64,000 bases of DNA from Sphingobacterium puteale (GCF_003627955.1 NZ_RBWS01000013.1:124001-188000), one strand, 5' to 3'. Shown: positions 36,246-46,129, numbered from the stretch's first letter. Translations and numbers: made by a program. Notes: generated from the letters alone by a model not told the origin.

Positions 36246-36626
36246 TTAATCCTCAATTGTCCCCCGGTATTCAGATTCCAGTTCGTGCGCGAAGATCAAA
36301 TCTTCCGCAACCTTCAGTGATGGAGCGATCTTTATCGATTTATCCAGGTGCGACACGCGAACCATATCCATTAATTTAGGACAAAGATTGACCAAAATAA
36401 ATACACCACCAACAGACTGACATAGGCGGTGCGCCAATATGCCCAAACGGATCCCAACTTCATCCGTCTTTTGAACATGAATCATATCCAGGACAATGTT
36501 GCGTTGGCCAATAGTATTGCGCAACAGAAACTCACCCTTGAGTTTCGCTGCATTATCCGCATCTATCACTTCGACATGAGGCTCTATGACAATATAGCGA
36601 TCGTGTTTATCAATAGTATACTTCAT
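36246..36626 (-). CDS. STAS-domain protein (anti-sigma-antagonist-like)
   Basis: 126 aa, one STAS fold. The loop that carries the phosphoacceptor serine in SpoIIAA (usually D-S-S-G) reads T54-D-E-V-G58, so both serines are missing. Control by serine phosphorylation is therefore unlikely. No anti-sigma kinase is adjacent. One base separates it from rnz, and about 35 bp from purC. Role unknown; partner-binding protein is the best guess. Confidence 0.85.
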   Translation of the reverse strand: MKYTIDKHDRYIVIEPHVEVIDADNAAKLKGEFLLRNTIGQRNIVLDMIHVQKTDEVGIRLGILAHRLCQSVGGVFILVNLCPKLMDMVRVSHLDKSIKIAPSLKVAEDLIFAHELESEYRGTIED

Positions 36627-36659
36627 AAGTTTATTTCCTTAGTTTGAGGATACAATGTA

Positions 36660-37610
36660 CTAATAATTTAGCTCTTTTAAGGCTTTTGTCACATTTCTTT
36701 CCACGCGTTCCAGTACATTTTCCTGATCAGGATAAACAAATTTTTCGCCCACGATGTGCTCGTATAGCTCAATATAGCGTTCGGAAATTGAAGCAATGAT
36801 CTCATCTGTCATCTCTGGGACCACCTGTCCATCTTTACCCTGAAATCCATTATCTATCAACCATTTACGAACAAACTCTTTTGACAATTGCTTTTGTGCT
36901 TCCCCTTTGTCCTGACGTTCTTGATATCCGTCAGCATAAAAATAACGGGAAGAATCCGGAGTATGAATCTCGTCGATAAGGACTATTTTACCGTCTTTTT
37001 TACCAAATTCATACTTAGTATCCACTAGGATCAGCCCTCTTTGTGCTGCAATTTCGGTTCCGCGTTGAAACAAAGCTCTGGTATATTTCTCCAATTGCAC
37101 GTAATCCTCCTCACTTACAATCCCTTTTTTCAAGATATCCGCGCGGGAAATATCCTCATCGTGACCTACTGCTGCTTTGGTCGTCGGTGTGATAATCGGT
37201 TCAGGCAATTTATCATTCTCCTTCAATCCCTCAGGAAGAGACTCGCCACAAACTTCCCGTTTACCTGCAGCATATTCACGCCAGGCATGTCCTGATAGGT
37301 AACCGCGGATAACCATTTCAACTTTAAACGGTTCGCACATTTGACCTATGGTCACACTAGGATCCGGTACAGATACGACCCAATTCGGGATAATATCGGA
37401 TGTCGCTTTCAAAAATTTAGCCGCAATTTGATTTAACACCTGTCCTTTGTAGGGAATAGGACGAGGAAGTACCACATCAAATGCCGAAATACGGTCAGAA
37501 GCCACCATAGCCAAGTAGGTATCTGCAATCGTATACACGTCTCGTACTTTTCCTCTGTAAAAAGCAGTCTGGTTTTCGAAATTGAAATTTGTTTCTTTTA
37601 TAGCGTTCAT
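36660..37610 (-). CDS. purC: Phosphoribosylaminoimidazole-succinocarboxamide synthase
   Basis: The frame is open from 37628, but the ATG at 37610 ([14 protein letters not shown]) gives a 316-aa protein of the long SAICAR synthetase type. Motifs: [23 protein letters not shown] (here [15 protein letters not shown]), [13 protein letters not shown]-like segment and [12 protein letters not shown]. Catalyses the ATP-dependent joining of CAIR and aspartate in purine synthesis. Confidence 0.97.
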   Translation of the reverse strand: MNAIKETNFNFENQTAFYRGKVRDVYTIADTYLAMVASDRISAFDVVLPRPIPYKGQVLNQIAAKFLKATSDIIPNWVVSVPDPSVTIGQMCEPFKVEMVIRGYLSGHAWREYAAGKREVCGESLPEGLKENDKLPEPIITPTTKAAVGHDEDISRADILKKGIVSEEDYVQLEKYTRALFQRGTEIAAQRGLILVDTKYEFGKKDGKIVLIDEIHTPDSSRYFYADGYQERQDKGEAQKQLSKEFVRKWLIDNGFQGKDGQVVPEMTDEIIASISERYIELYEHIVGEKFVYPDQENVLERVERNVTKALKELNY

Positions 37611-37830
37611 GTTCAAAGTAAAATTCAAATAAATAATTATTGATCAGTCTTTGTTTTCATAGCCATGTCTGAAAACAAGACTCGATTGTTCATCCATGGC
37701 CTTTCCTAAAGGCCTAAATGAACCAGTTTATTGTGTCTTTTAAAGACGATATGAATATCCCTAACTCCTCTTGGTCCGTACTGGGCTTCTGATCGGGGAT
37801 ATTACAATTGATCTTTTTTGCAACGAACGA

Positions 37831-38796
37831 CTAAATGTCGCCGTATGCTTCCAAAATGCGTCGCACCAATTTATGACGAACCACATCGCCACCACTAAGG
37901 TGGATAATATCAATACCTTCAATATTTTCCAGCAAACGGATCGATGTCGAAAGGCCCGATTGATTCTTTTTAGGGAGATCGACCTGTGTCATATCACCCG
38001 TAACAATGAATTTTGCGGTCGGCCCCATACGGGTCAAAAACATCTTTAACTGCATATCCGTTGCATTTTGGGCTTCATCCAAAATGACAAAACAATTATC
38101 CAATGTGCGTCCCCGCATAAATGCCAGTGGCGCAACCTCGATGGTACGGTTTTCCAAATATCCTTTTAATTTCTCGGCCGGAATCATATCGTCCAATGCA
38201 TCGTAAAGAGGCCTTAAATAGGGATCTACCTTTTCTTTCAGGTCTCCGGGTAAAAAACCGAGGTTTTCTCCAGCTTCTACCGCTGGTCTTGTCAGGATAA
38301 TACGTTTGATTTCTTTATTTCGAAGTGCCCGGACAGCAAGTGCAACAGCCGTATAGGTCTTTCCTGTTCCTGCCGGACCAATGGCAAATAAGATATCATT
38401 TTTCGAAATACTATCGACCATCCGTCGCTGATTGGCTGTCCGCGCACGGACAATCAAACCATTGGGGCCATAAACTATGGGCTCAGACCCAAAGGCAGCT
38501 TGCTTGGCAGCAATTTCCTTTTCCTGTTGCACAGCAGAACCTGCACTTGCCCCAAGGAGATTTTCAAAATCCAACAAGGTAATGTTGTTAAATTTCTCAA
38601 AGTGAGCCATGACTTCCTTAAACGATTGCTCAAACAGCTCCAACTCCTTCGCATCACCTAACACTTTCATTTCACTTCCACGAGCCACAATCCGCAGTTT
38701 TGGGAATTGCTTCTTTAAATAATCAAAGTGCTCATTGTCTGCTCCCCATAATACGGGTAAATTCAGACCATCTAATGCAATTAGTAATTCGTTCAA
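37831..38796 (-). CDS. PhoH-family ATPase
   Basis: 321 aa. N-terminal segment (about 1-110) of the KH-like type, then the P-loop NTPase core: Walker A GPAGTGKTYTA, LTRPAVEAGENLGFLPGDL and Walker B VILDEAQNATDMQLKMFLTRMG, with VTGDMTQVDLP after it. Cytoplasmic; PhoH proteins are linked to RNA metabolism but the substrate is unresolved. First gene of the minus-strand block. Confidence 0.95.
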   Translation of the reverse strand: MNELLIALDGLNLPVLWGADNEHFDYLKKQFPKLRIVARGSEMKVLGDAKELELFEQSFKEVMAHFEKFNNITLLDFENLLGASAGSAVQQEKEIAAKQAAFGSEPIVYGPNGLIVRARTANQRRMVDSISKNDILFAIGPAGTGKTYTAVALAVRALRNKEIKRIILTRPAVEAGENLGFLPGDLKEKVDPYLRPLYDALDDMIPAEKLKGYLENRTIEVAPLAFMRGRTLDNCFVILDEAQNATDMQLKMFLTRMGPTAKFIVTGDMTQVDLPKKNQSGLSTSIRLLENIEGIDIIHLSGGDVVRHKLVRRILEAYGDI

Positions 38797-39219
38797 ATTT
38801 TATCCTATTTTAGAATTAATTAGACTGTAGCTACCACGCAATAGCTCTTATGCGTAATACTATTCAAAATTAACGTATTCTAATGAGAAAATAGACCATA
38901 CCAAAGAGATTTTTGCAAAAAGAAAACCAAATTATTTTTTTTGTATTTTACACCTGAGTTTTGCTTTTAAAAGTGGATCTTCAGGGTGCGAAAACCGATT
39001 CTTTTTTATATTAATCGAAGCTATGTTTGTGTGTATCAACCGGAAAAAGATATATTCAAAATAAGTTCTTCAATTAGCTTTACAAATCAGCTGATAAATA
39101 GTAATTTTGCTCTCTATTTAAATAGATTTTTTAGCATCAGAACAAATAAGCAACAGAAGATCTATTTCTATTCATTCAAAAAGGGAATTCGACAGCAATT
39201 CGGTCTACTTTAGATTATA
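38797..39219. other. Divergent intergenic region, 423 bp
   Basis: AT-rich between phoH-like (-) and SAM hydrolase (+) genes, so it must hold promoters in both directions. A 75-codon plus frame from a GTG at 38986 has low-complexity, Ile/Asn/Ser-rich composition and is not convincing. No RNA gene or repeat seen. Confidence 0.4.
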
Positions 39220-40008
39220 ATGGCAGTAATTACGTTAACGACAGATCTAGGACATAAGGATTTTTATCAAGCTGCGCTAAAAGGAAGCCTTTTAACGCAG
39301 TTGTCTGATGTTAATATTGTCGATATCACCCACGAGATCCCAGCATTCAACATTCCGCGCGCAGCCTTTGTACTTGGCAACGCCTATCATTATTTCCCCA
39401 AGGGAACTGTACATATCATCGGTATCAACACCTTGTTTCATGAAGAATCCAAATACATCGGCATGAAATACAAGGACCATTATTTTGTCGGCGCGGACAA
39501 TGGTATTTTCAGTTTGCTGTTAAATGGAAATGAGCCCCAGGAATTGTATGAACTCAATCTGATGCAGGACCTGCGATACCTCCATTTCCCGCTCGCTGAC
39601 ATTCTTTCAAAATCAGCCTGTCATATTGCAAAAGGAGGGAAACTGAAAGATGTGGGCACGCCAATGCATCAACTGATAGAAAAAGTTACATTACAGCCGA
39701 TCTTTGATAAGGATATGATACGGGGCAATGTCATTTACGTTGACGCCTTTGGCAATGCCATTACCAATATTTCAAAAGACCTGTTCAATAAAGTCCAAAA
39801 AGGGCGAAATTTTGTCTTGTATTTCAAGCGCAACGAAACGATCACCAACCTTTCCTGGCATTACAATGAGGTCGGCGAAGGCGAAAAATTATGTCTCTTT
39901 GGAATCAGTAATTATTTGGAAATTGCCATCAACAAGGGCAACGCGAGCCAGCTTTTGGGACTTCACGATGACGATTCCAATGTCATCCGTATCGAATTTA
40001 AAGATTAA
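39220..40008 (+). CDS. SAM hydroxide adenosyltransferase (DUF62)
   Basis: 262 aa of the SAM chlorinase/fluorinase superfamily: TLTTDLGHKDFYQAALKG at the N-terminus with the SAM-binding Asp, DITHEIPAFNIPRAAFVL, the VGADNGIFSLL loop and DAFGNAITNIS in the C-terminal beta-barrel. Most bacterial members hydrolyse SAM to adenosine and methionine rather than halogenating; that is the expected activity here. Cytoplasmic. Confidence 0.92.
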   Translation: MAVITLTTDLGHKDFYQAALKGSLLTQLSDVNIVDITHEIPAFNIPRAAFVLGNAYHYFPKGTVHIIGINTLFHEESKYIGMKYKDHYFVGADNGIFSLLLNGNEPQELYELNLMQDLRYLHFPLADILSKSACHIAKGGKLKDVGTPMHQLIEKVTLQPIFDKDMIRGNVIYVDAFGNAITNISKDLFNKVQKGRNFVLYFKRNETITNLSWHYNEVGEGEKLCLFGISNYLEIAINKGNASQLLGLHDDDSNVIRIEFKD

Positions 40009-40144
40009 TTTCATAAATTCATTCTTAGAAATTATTTGCGCACATGGGTCAAGCTCCAAGACAGGGGTAGCGCTTGTAGCAGTTATGCTGCCAAGGCAAA
40101 GCAATTTCAGCAAACTTAATATGGGATTGATTGGTTCATTGTTT

Positions 40145-40696
40145 ATGAAGTCTTTAAAATACACGCTACTGTCCTTTCTTTTATTATTTAACCTCGGGTA
40201 TTTGATAGCGCAGGAAAATGCAGATTCCAGTGCTTTTGAAGTACAGCGCAAACGTGTCAATAACCTGCTTGAGGCAAGACAGCAGAAATTCGGCGCTTAC
40301 GATACGAGCCTCACTCAGAAAACAGGGCTTTTTGGACTGTTTAAATCCAAGGACGATATGCAGAAAAGCATCGATATCCTCAAAGATGTCGTGATCACGG
40401 ATAACAACATCTTTTTGGAAACCCAGCAGCTACTCAAAATCAAAGATTTCGAAAAGAACAAATTTCGGCAGATGGCCACGGAATACGATAAGCAGATCTC
40501 ATCCTATATAGGTACAATTAATAAACTTCAGCTTGAAAATGAAAGACTCAGGGCACAATTGGACAAATCAGCCGGAAACGGACTGTCCGGCAATATATGG
40601 CTTTACATGGCCTTGCTCGTCATCATGGCGCTAGCACTCTTATTGTATCGTAGCCGTACACGAAAATCACTCCCAATCCCTAAAAATACGGACTAG
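40145..40696 (+). CDS. Exported coiled-coil protein with C-terminal membrane anchor
   Basis: The open frame starts earlier inside the previous gene, but the ATG at 40145 yields a signal peptide (MKSLKYTLLSFLLLFNLG) and about 183 aa. The middle (about 30-140) is charged and helical, with a coiled-coil segment near KLQLENERLRAQLDK. A single membrane segment (about 150-170, IWLYMALLVIMALALLLY) and a basic tail end the protein. No family recognised; function unknown. Confidence 0.7.
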   Translation: MKSLKYTLLSFLLLFNLGYLIAQENADSSAFEVQRKRVNNLLEARQQKFGAYDTSLTQKTGLFGLFKSKDDMQKSIDILKDVVITDNNIFLETQQLLKIKDFEKNKFRQMATEYDKQISSYIGTINKLQLENERLRAQLDKSAGNGLSGNIWLYMALLVIMALALLLYRSRTRKSLPIPKNTD

Positions 40697-40818
40697 GGCT
40701 TTGTGTTTTTGGGCATGTAGCGATGACATGTACCGCGCGAATTGATCAAATGATAACTAAACCTGTCAAAAGCCAAAAAATTGACCAAAGTATGATAGCA
40801 AAATATTTTTAATCTCTT

Positions 40819-40826
40819 TACATTTG
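40819..40826 (+). promoter_or_regulatory. -7 element of the ABC exporter gene
   Basis: TACATTTG fits TAnnTTTG exactly, 31 bp from the start codon. A convincing -33 box was not found. Confidence 0.4.
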
Positions 40827-40857
40827 TCCTCGCAACAAAACATTGAAGTAGCGGATT

Positions 40858-42693
40858 ATGGCAAGAGGTTTCAATAGTGGTAATAAACAAGAAGAAGATC
40901 TACCAAAACCAAAGTTAAATAAGGAGCTCCTATTACGGGCTTCGAAAATAATGACCTATTTAAGGCCTTATCGGGTTAAGTTTGGAATCGGAATGTTATT
41001 TTTGGTATTATCCAGTCTTTCCATGCTAGCTTTCCCTGCACTCTTGGGTGCGATGATTGATGCCGCCCAAGGCAAGCAAAAATACACCTGGCTGCCCCCT
41101 GAAGTGTATTACATTGGAGGAATAGCCTTTATCATTCTATCTTTTACGTCCGTCGTTTCTTTTTTTCGAATCCGTATCTTCGTCGAGATCGCTGAACGCG
41201 CTTTGTCCAAAATTCGTAAAGATACCTATCATAAGCTTATCTCCTTGCCGATTGAATTTTTCGCCAATCGTCGCGTGGGAGAATTAAATAGCAGACTTTC
41301 CGCAGATCTATCCCAGATCCAGGACACCTTGACCACTACATTGGCTGAAATTTTAAGACAATTGATCAGCCTTTGTTTTGGGGTATTTCTGCTCGTTTGG
41401 GTATCGCCCAAATTGGCCTTGATGAATCTCTGCATATTACCTGTCATTGTGGTTGCCGCAATTGTCTTCGGAAAATTTATTCGTGAATTATCCAGACAGG
41501 CGCAGGATAAGATGGCGGAATCAAATAGCATAGTTCAAGAAACTTTATTAGGCATTAGCAATGTTAAAGCTTTTGTGAACGAATACTTTGAATTCAACCG
41601 TTACAGTAATCAGATGGATTCTGTTGTCAAATTAGCGGTCAAGGGAGCAACATTTCGAGGAGCCTTTGCTTCGTTTATCATATTCTGTATTTTCGGTGCT
41701 GTTATCGCCGTTATTTGGTATGGTGCCGCATTGGTTTCTATCCATGAGATGTCTGTCGGTGATCTAACAACATATATCCTTTATTCGATGTTTGTTGCCG
41801 GATCTATGGGGAGTTTCCCTGAATTATACGCAAACATACAGCGTTCACTCGGTGCCAGCGAAAGGATCCTGGAAATTCTTGATGAACCACAGGAGGATAT
41901 CAAAGTTGAACCGAGCTGCAAGGAGATCAGTAAAAAGATAAGTGGAAATCTCCGTTTTGATCATGTGGCATTCGCGTACCCTAGCCGTCCTGATATTGAA
42001 ATTCTCAAAGACATTAACTTTACCGCCAATGCTGGCGATAAAATCGCCATCGTGGGCCCTAGCGGCACCGGCAAATCAACCATAGCCTCTTTAATACTAC
42101 AGTTCTATACCAGCAATAAGGGAGAAGTACTTTATGATGGCAAGCCAGCCTCGGACTTTGAGCTGTGCGATATACGTAACCAAGTGGCCATAGTACCGCA
42201 AGACGTACTGTTATTCGGCGGAACGATCCGCGAGAATATCGCCTATGGTAAATTAGACGCTACGGAAAATGAAATAACAGAAGCTGCCAAACGCGCCAAC
42301 GCCCATCAATTTATATTAAATTTCCCTGAAGAGTATGATACCGTAGTCGGAGAACGTGGTGTAAAACTCTCCGGAGGGCAACGTCAACGTATCGCCATCG
42401 CCAGGGCTTTACTTAAAGACCCAGCGATTCTGATTCTGGATGAAGCAACGTCCTCATTGGACTCCGAGTCAGAACGTCAGGTACAAGATGCCCTAGAAGA
42501 ATTAATGCGTGGCCGCACATCCATCATCATTGCTCACCGTTTATCGACGATAGTCGATGCAGACAAAATTATCGTGGTCGAAAATGGCATCGTCTCGGAA
42601 AGCGGAACACATTTCGAATTATTACAGAAAGAAACCGGACTCTACCGCCACCTCTATACCCTGCAATCCAAACAGCAAAAAGTAGATATGTAA
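40858..42693 (+). CDS. ABC exporter, fused membrane and ATPase domains (MsbA-like)
   Basis: 611 aa. Six-helix membrane domain (about 30-340), then the ATPase: Walker A GPSGTGKST, Q-loop VPQDVLLFGGTIRENI, signature LSGGQRQRIAIARALL, Walker B ILILDEATSSLD and switch His in IIIAHRLSTI. Works as a homodimer exporting lipids, drugs or peptides; MsbA-type lipid A flipping is one option but cannot be decided from sequence. Confidence 0.92.
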   Translation: MARGFNSGNKQEEDLPKPKLNKELLLRASKIMTYLRPYRVKFGIGMLFLVLSSLSMLAFPALLGAMIDAAQGKQKYTWLPPEVYYIGGIAFIILSFTSVVSFFRIRIFVEIAERALSKIRKDTYHKLISLPIEFFANRRVGELNSRLSADLSQIQDTLTTTLAEILRQLISLCFGVFLLVWVSPKLALMNLCILPVIVVAAIVFGKFIRELSRQAQDKMAESNSIVQETLLGISNVKAFVNEYFEFNRYSNQMDSVVKLAVKGATFRGAFASFIIFCIFGAVIAVIWYGAALVSIHEMSVGDLTTYILYSMFVAGSMGSFPELYANIQRSLGASERILEILDEPQEDIKVEPSCKEISKKISGNLRFDHVAFAYPSRPDIEILKDINFTANAGDKIAIVGPSGTGKSTIASLILQFYTSNKGEVLYDGKPASDFELCDIRNQVAIVPQDVLLFGGTIRENIAYGKLDATENEITEAAKRANAHQFILNFPEEYDTVVGERGVKLSGGQRQRIAIARALLKDPAILILDEATSSLDSESERQVQDALEELMRGRTSIIIAHRLSTIVDADKIIVVENGIVSESGTHFELLQKETGLYRHLYTLQSKQQKVDM

Positions 42694-42796
42694 AATTTTG
42701 TTAATTATTGATTCTTTTTAAACAAATTGTCCCAGTGATTGTTCATTTGGTATCATACTTGATTATCATTTGAATACACAATAAAATAGAAGAATT

Positions 42797-43195
42797 ATGA
42801 AAAATAGCAAAAATGGATTAGTGGCATTTGCTTTGGTAGGATTGGCTGCGGGAGCTGCTGCATGGTATCTTTTAGGAACAGATGACGGGAAAAAGCAATT
42901 AGATCGTGCAAATGATGGCATCAAAAGCTTAACTAAGTCATTGAAAGATCTTTCGAAAAAAGAAGCTAGAAAAGCCCAAAAGTTAGCCAATAGAGCTTCA
43001 GCTGAGCTGGACAACTTAAAATCAAAAGCACAGGCAGCTTTCAGCAAAGCGACGGACGATGCAGATGCATTGAAAAATAAGGCAAAAGAAGCAGGCAGAG
43101 AAGCTTTGGACCACGCCAACAATGCGGCACAAAATTTAGCAAATAAAATCGACAACACAACCGATGCTGCTAAATCAAAAATTTCTAATGCATAA
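42797..43195 (+). CDS. YtxH-domain protein
   Basis: 132 aa. N-terminal hydrophobic segment with glycines (LVAFALVGLAAGAAAWYLLG) then GTDDGKKQLDRA, the YtxH signature, and a long Lys/Ala-rich amphipathic helix that resembles apolipophorin- or LEA-like stress proteins. Likely an envelope or stress-associated protein. Codon and residue composition are skewed to Ala/Lys. Alone between the ABC exporter and ccmB. Confidence 0.85.
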   Translation: MKNSKNGLVAFALVGLAAGAAAWYLLGTDDGKKQLDRANDGIKSLTKSLKDLSKKEARKAQKLANRASAELDNLKSKAQAAFSKATDDADALKNKAKEAGREALDHANNAAQNLANKIDNTTDAAKSKISNA

Positions 43196-43226
43196 GTAAA
43201 AAAAACGTTTTTTTAAGAATTGGTGG

Positions 43227-43258
43227 TTTAACCGCATTCGGTGGTTAAAATACATTTG
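43227..43258 (+). promoter_or_regulatory. Promoter of the ccmB operon
   Basis: TACATTTG (43251-43258) matches TAnnTTTG; TTTA lies 20 bp upstream as -33. A second overlapping match, TATCTTTG, is at 43259-43266. The GGTTTAACC palindrome just upstream could add control. Confidence 0.55.
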
Positions 43259-43272
43259 TATCTTTGCGGAAT

Positions 43273-43932
43273 ATGACTTTACTGCAACAGGTAAAAACTT
43301 TAATTCTTAAAGACATCATTCTGGAATGGCGATCAAAATACGCCATCAACGGAATCCTACTATATGTCGTATCTACTGTATTTGTTTGTTATCAAGCATT
43401 CAAGTCAGTAGATACCACAGTTTGGAACGCATTGTTCTGGATTATCATGTTATTTGCATCCATCAATGCCATCAACAAGAGCTTCGTTCAGGAAAATCCC
43501 AACCGACAACTCTATTATTACTCCTTAGTTGACCCACGGGCAATTATCCTTGCCAAAGTCATTTACAACATGTTATTGATGACTATCCTGGCCTCCATTG
43601 CTTATTTCGTTTATTCGATCATATTTCAAAATCCTCTCGGGGACCCCACGCTATATTTCATTTCGGTCATTTTGGGCAGCATCAGTTTCGCCAGTGTATT
43701 TACCATGATTTCGGGCATAAGTTCGAAAGCCGGCAATAACAGCACGCTAATGGCCATTTTAAGTTTTCCGGCAATTATACCGCTGTTGATCGTACTGATC
43801 AAACTCTCCCGCAATGCAATAGAAGGCATGGAAAGAGCAGCAAGTATGAGAGAAATAATTGTATTACTCGCAATTAATGTAATCACGATCACTATTTCTT
43901 TATTGTTATTTCCGTACCTTTGGCGAGATTAA
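43273..43932 (+). CDS. ccmB: Heme exporter membrane protein CcmB
   Basis: 219 aa from ATG 43273 (a TTG at 43264 is also in frame). Six membrane segments; the N-terminal KDIILEWRSKYAINGILLY and the NKSFVQENPNRQLYYYSLVDPR loop are typical of CcmB. It is the membrane part of the heme-chaperone release ABC complex in system I cytochrome c maturation. Directly upstream of ccmC. Confidence 0.95.
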   Translation: MTLLQQVKTLILKDIILEWRSKYAINGILLYVVSTVFVCYQAFKSVDTTVWNALFWIIMLFASINAINKSFVQENPNRQLYYYSLVDPRAIILAKVIYNMLLMTILASIAYFVYSIIFQNPLGDPTLYFISVILGSISFASVFTMISGISSKAGNNSTLMAILSFPAIIPLLIVLIKLSRNAIEGMERAASMREIIVLLAINVITITISLLLFPYLWRD

Positions 43933-43967
43933 ATTTTAGGATTGAAACACATTAAATTCAATTTACC

Positions 43968-44636
43968 ATGAGAAAAAAATGGTGGAAAATATTAGCTGTT
44001 CTGATTATCTGCGCAGTCATTATCAATGGTCTTTTGGGCCCTGTCCCCCGCCTATTTATCCTTCACGAAAGTATCCGTAATGTCTATTTCCATGTTCCGA
44101 TGTGGTCTGCAATGATTGTGATGTACCTGATTTCTGTTATTTATAGTGTCAAATACCTTAATACAGGTAAAGCAGAATACGATTTAATGGCCATAGAAGC
44201 CGTAAATACAGGTATTACCTTTTGTTTTTTTGGCCTGGCAACGGGAATGCTTTGGGCCAACATTACCTGGGGAGAACCTTGGCCAAATGACCCCAAGTTA
44301 AACGGTTCGGCAATCGCGACATTAATGTACTTAGCCTATCTCGTACTCCGCAATGCGCTCGAAGAAGAGCAGAAACGGGCAAAAATATCTGCTGTCTATA
44401 ATATCTTTGCATTTCCGATCATTATTGTATTGCTTTATATTCTTCCAAAAATGACAGATTCTCTTCATCCCGGAAGCGGTGGCAATGCTACCTTTGGCCA
44501 GCTACAAATGAGCAACGAGCTCCGTCCGACATTCTATGCCGCCATGATCGGATGGCCAATGATTGCTTTTTGGATCTGTTCAATGCGTTACAGAGTACGT
44601 CTATTGGAAAGAAAAGAGCTGCAAATCGATTCTTAA
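43968..44636 (+). CDS. ccmC: Heme exporter membrane protein CcmC
   Basis: 222 aa with about six membrane segments. The tryptophan-rich WWD-type motif WGEPWPNDP lies on a periplasmic loop, and YFHVPMWSAM holds an expected heme-ligand His. CcmC presents heme to CcmE. It is 35 bp after ccmB. Confidence 0.95.
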   Translation: MRKKWWKILAVLIICAVIINGLLGPVPRLFILHESIRNVYFHVPMWSAMIVMYLISVIYSVKYLNTGKAEYDLMAIEAVNTGITFCFFGLATGMLWANITWGEPWPNDPKLNGSAIATLMYLAYLVLRNALEEEQKRAKISAVYNIFAFPIIIVLLYILPKMTDSLHPGSGGNATFGQLQMSNELRPTFYAAMIGWPMIAFWICSMRYRVRLLERKELQIDS

Positions 44637-44849
44637 AAAGAACAGAAACAGGCTATAACCTCCTTAAAAATGGGCATTACGACAATAATAAGTCCTAAGC
44701 TCATGAAATAAAACGGAAAACAAGCATAAGCCATTTGTTACTAATGTTTATAGCGGATCAAATGGCGATAACACTGATCAAAAATAAAGTTCTGATGAAA
44801 CAGGAGAGTTACCCGAGTACTCATCAGTTATTAAAAGACAAATAATAGA
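44637..44849. other. 213-bp gap within the ccm cluster, possible structured leader
   Basis: No gene. CTGATGA (44792-44798) can pair with TCATCAG (44821-44827) around a 22-base loop, and CATTTG/CAAATG flank 44740-44766. It is an unusual gap between ccmC and the tiny ccmD. Confidence 0.35.
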
Positions 44850-45059
44850 ATGAAAAAAATAACATTGTCAATTGCATTATTAATCTTATCAACTGTAAGC
44901 GCCTTCGCTCAGGATGACGTTGATATGGCAACAGGATTACGTAGTGAAGGCAAAATCTATGTGGTTGTGCTCGTGATGCTGGTCATTTTTTTAGGTTTGG
45001 CCTTCTTTCTTTTCTTGCTCGACCGCCGCATTACGAAATTGGAAAAAAAGAATAAATAG
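44850..45059 (+). CDS. CcmD-family small membrane protein
   Basis: 69 aa. An N-terminal signal-like segment ends near SAFAQ; one membrane segment (YVVVLVMLVIFLGLAFFLF) follows and a basic tail (DRRITKLEKKNK). This fits the CcmD-like proteins found with CcmB/C in Bacteroidota. It would stabilise the CcmABC complex. Followed after 20 bp by a membrane protein gene. Confidence 0.8.
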   Translation: MKKITLSIALLILSTVSAFAQDDVDMATGLRSEGKIYVVVLVMLVIFLGLAFFLFLLDRRITKLEKKNK

Positions 45060-45079
45060 TCAGCTATCTATTGCATACC

Positions 45080-46063
45080 ATGATTATAAGTCAGTTCAGA
45101 AATTATACACCAGTAAATATCCTTTTTTTATCCTTCGTGGGTTTTGTATTATGCCTCGGCATATTCCTACACCTTCCGGATAAACTGGATTCTGTTATTT
45201 TTGAACCGGCTCTTGGTAATCTATTGGGGGAAAACAATTTAATCAATCTATCTCCGGCAACCAATGTCTTTATCACACTCATTCTGACCATTTTTCAGGC
45301 AACCATACTCAACCGGATCACAAGTCACTTTAACTTGCTCGGAAAACCTAGTTTTCTGGTTGCTTTGATGTACATGACATTGGCCAGTTTATTTTTACCT
45401 TTTCTGGTCCTGTCTCCCACGCTCATCTGTAACTTTATTTCAATATGGATGCTCAGTAAATTGCTTTCCTTATATCGTCAGACCGATGTGAAAGCGGAAA
45501 TGTTTGACCTGGGTATGATTGTCGGTATCGGAAGTCTCATCTACTTCCCTTTTTTGAGCATGTTTTTCCTGTTATGGATAAGTCTTCTTATTTTTAGGCC
45601 ATTTAATTGGCGTGAGTGGATCACACCATTATTGGGACTGGCTACAATCTATTTTATATTGGCAGTAATCTACTTATGGGTAGGAAAAATGGAACTATTT
45701 TACACCATATGGTTACCCTTTACCTATAAGTTTCCAACAGCCATTCGTATTCAACTAGTTGACTACCTCGTATTGGTTCCAGTACTTTTTACCCTGATCC
45801 TTTTCCTGTTGATCCTCAAGGATAATTTTTTCAAAAGTATCGTGCACATCCGGAAATCTTTCCAATTGTTGTTTTTCATGTTATGCCTGGCCGTGGCTTC
45901 TTTCTATTGGAACAAGAAGCTAACAGAAGCTCATTTTTTACTCTGTGCCCCTCCAATCGCCATTTATATGGCCTATTACTTCACGTATGCCAAAAAGAAA
46001 TGGTTTTTTGAAGTCGTTTACGCCATTATTGTATTAACGATAATCTACTTCCAATTTTTCTAA
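45080..46063 (+). CDS. Polytopic membrane protein, DUF6427-like
   Basis: 327 aa from the ATG at 45080 (a TTG at 45071 is in frame). About nine to ten hydrophobic segments, e.g. ILFLSFVGFVLCLGIFL and FLSMFFLLWISLLIF, and the PFNWREW loop that I associate with DUF6427 proteins. Role unknown. It is next to the ccm genes and likely cotranscribed, but that alone does not assign it to cytochrome maturation. Confidence 0.65.
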   Translation: MIISQFRNYTPVNILFLSFVGFVLCLGIFLHLPDKLDSVIFEPALGNLLGENNLINLSPATNVFITLILTIFQATILNRITSHFNLLGKPSFLVALMYMTLASLFLPFLVLSPTLICNFISIWMLSKLLSLYRQTDVKAEMFDLGMIVGIGSLIYFPFLSMFFLLWISLLIFRPFNWREWITPLLGLATIYFILAVIYLWVGKMELFYTIWLPFTYKFPTAIRIQLVDYLVLVPVLFTLILFLLILKDNFFKSIVHIRKSFQLLFFMLCLAVASFYWNKKLTEAHFLLCAPPIAIYMAYYFTYAKKKWFFEVVYAIIVLTIIYFQFF

Positions 46064-46129
46064 ACAATTGTACAACAAGCGTTTAACCTTTTTTAACAAA
46101 ATCGGCTTAACAAGCTCACAAAAATTGAA

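Noticed and set aside
38986-39213. Plus-strand 75-codon frame from a GTG before the SAM hydrolase gene
   Set aside because: Low-complexity Ile/Asn/Ser-rich product, no ribosome-binding site, no family; likely AT-rich chance frame.
39728-40144. N-terminal extension of the coiled-coil membrane protein inside the SAM hydrolase gene
   Set aside because: It is an out-of-frame reading of the previous gene; the start at 40145 gives a signal peptide and no overlap.
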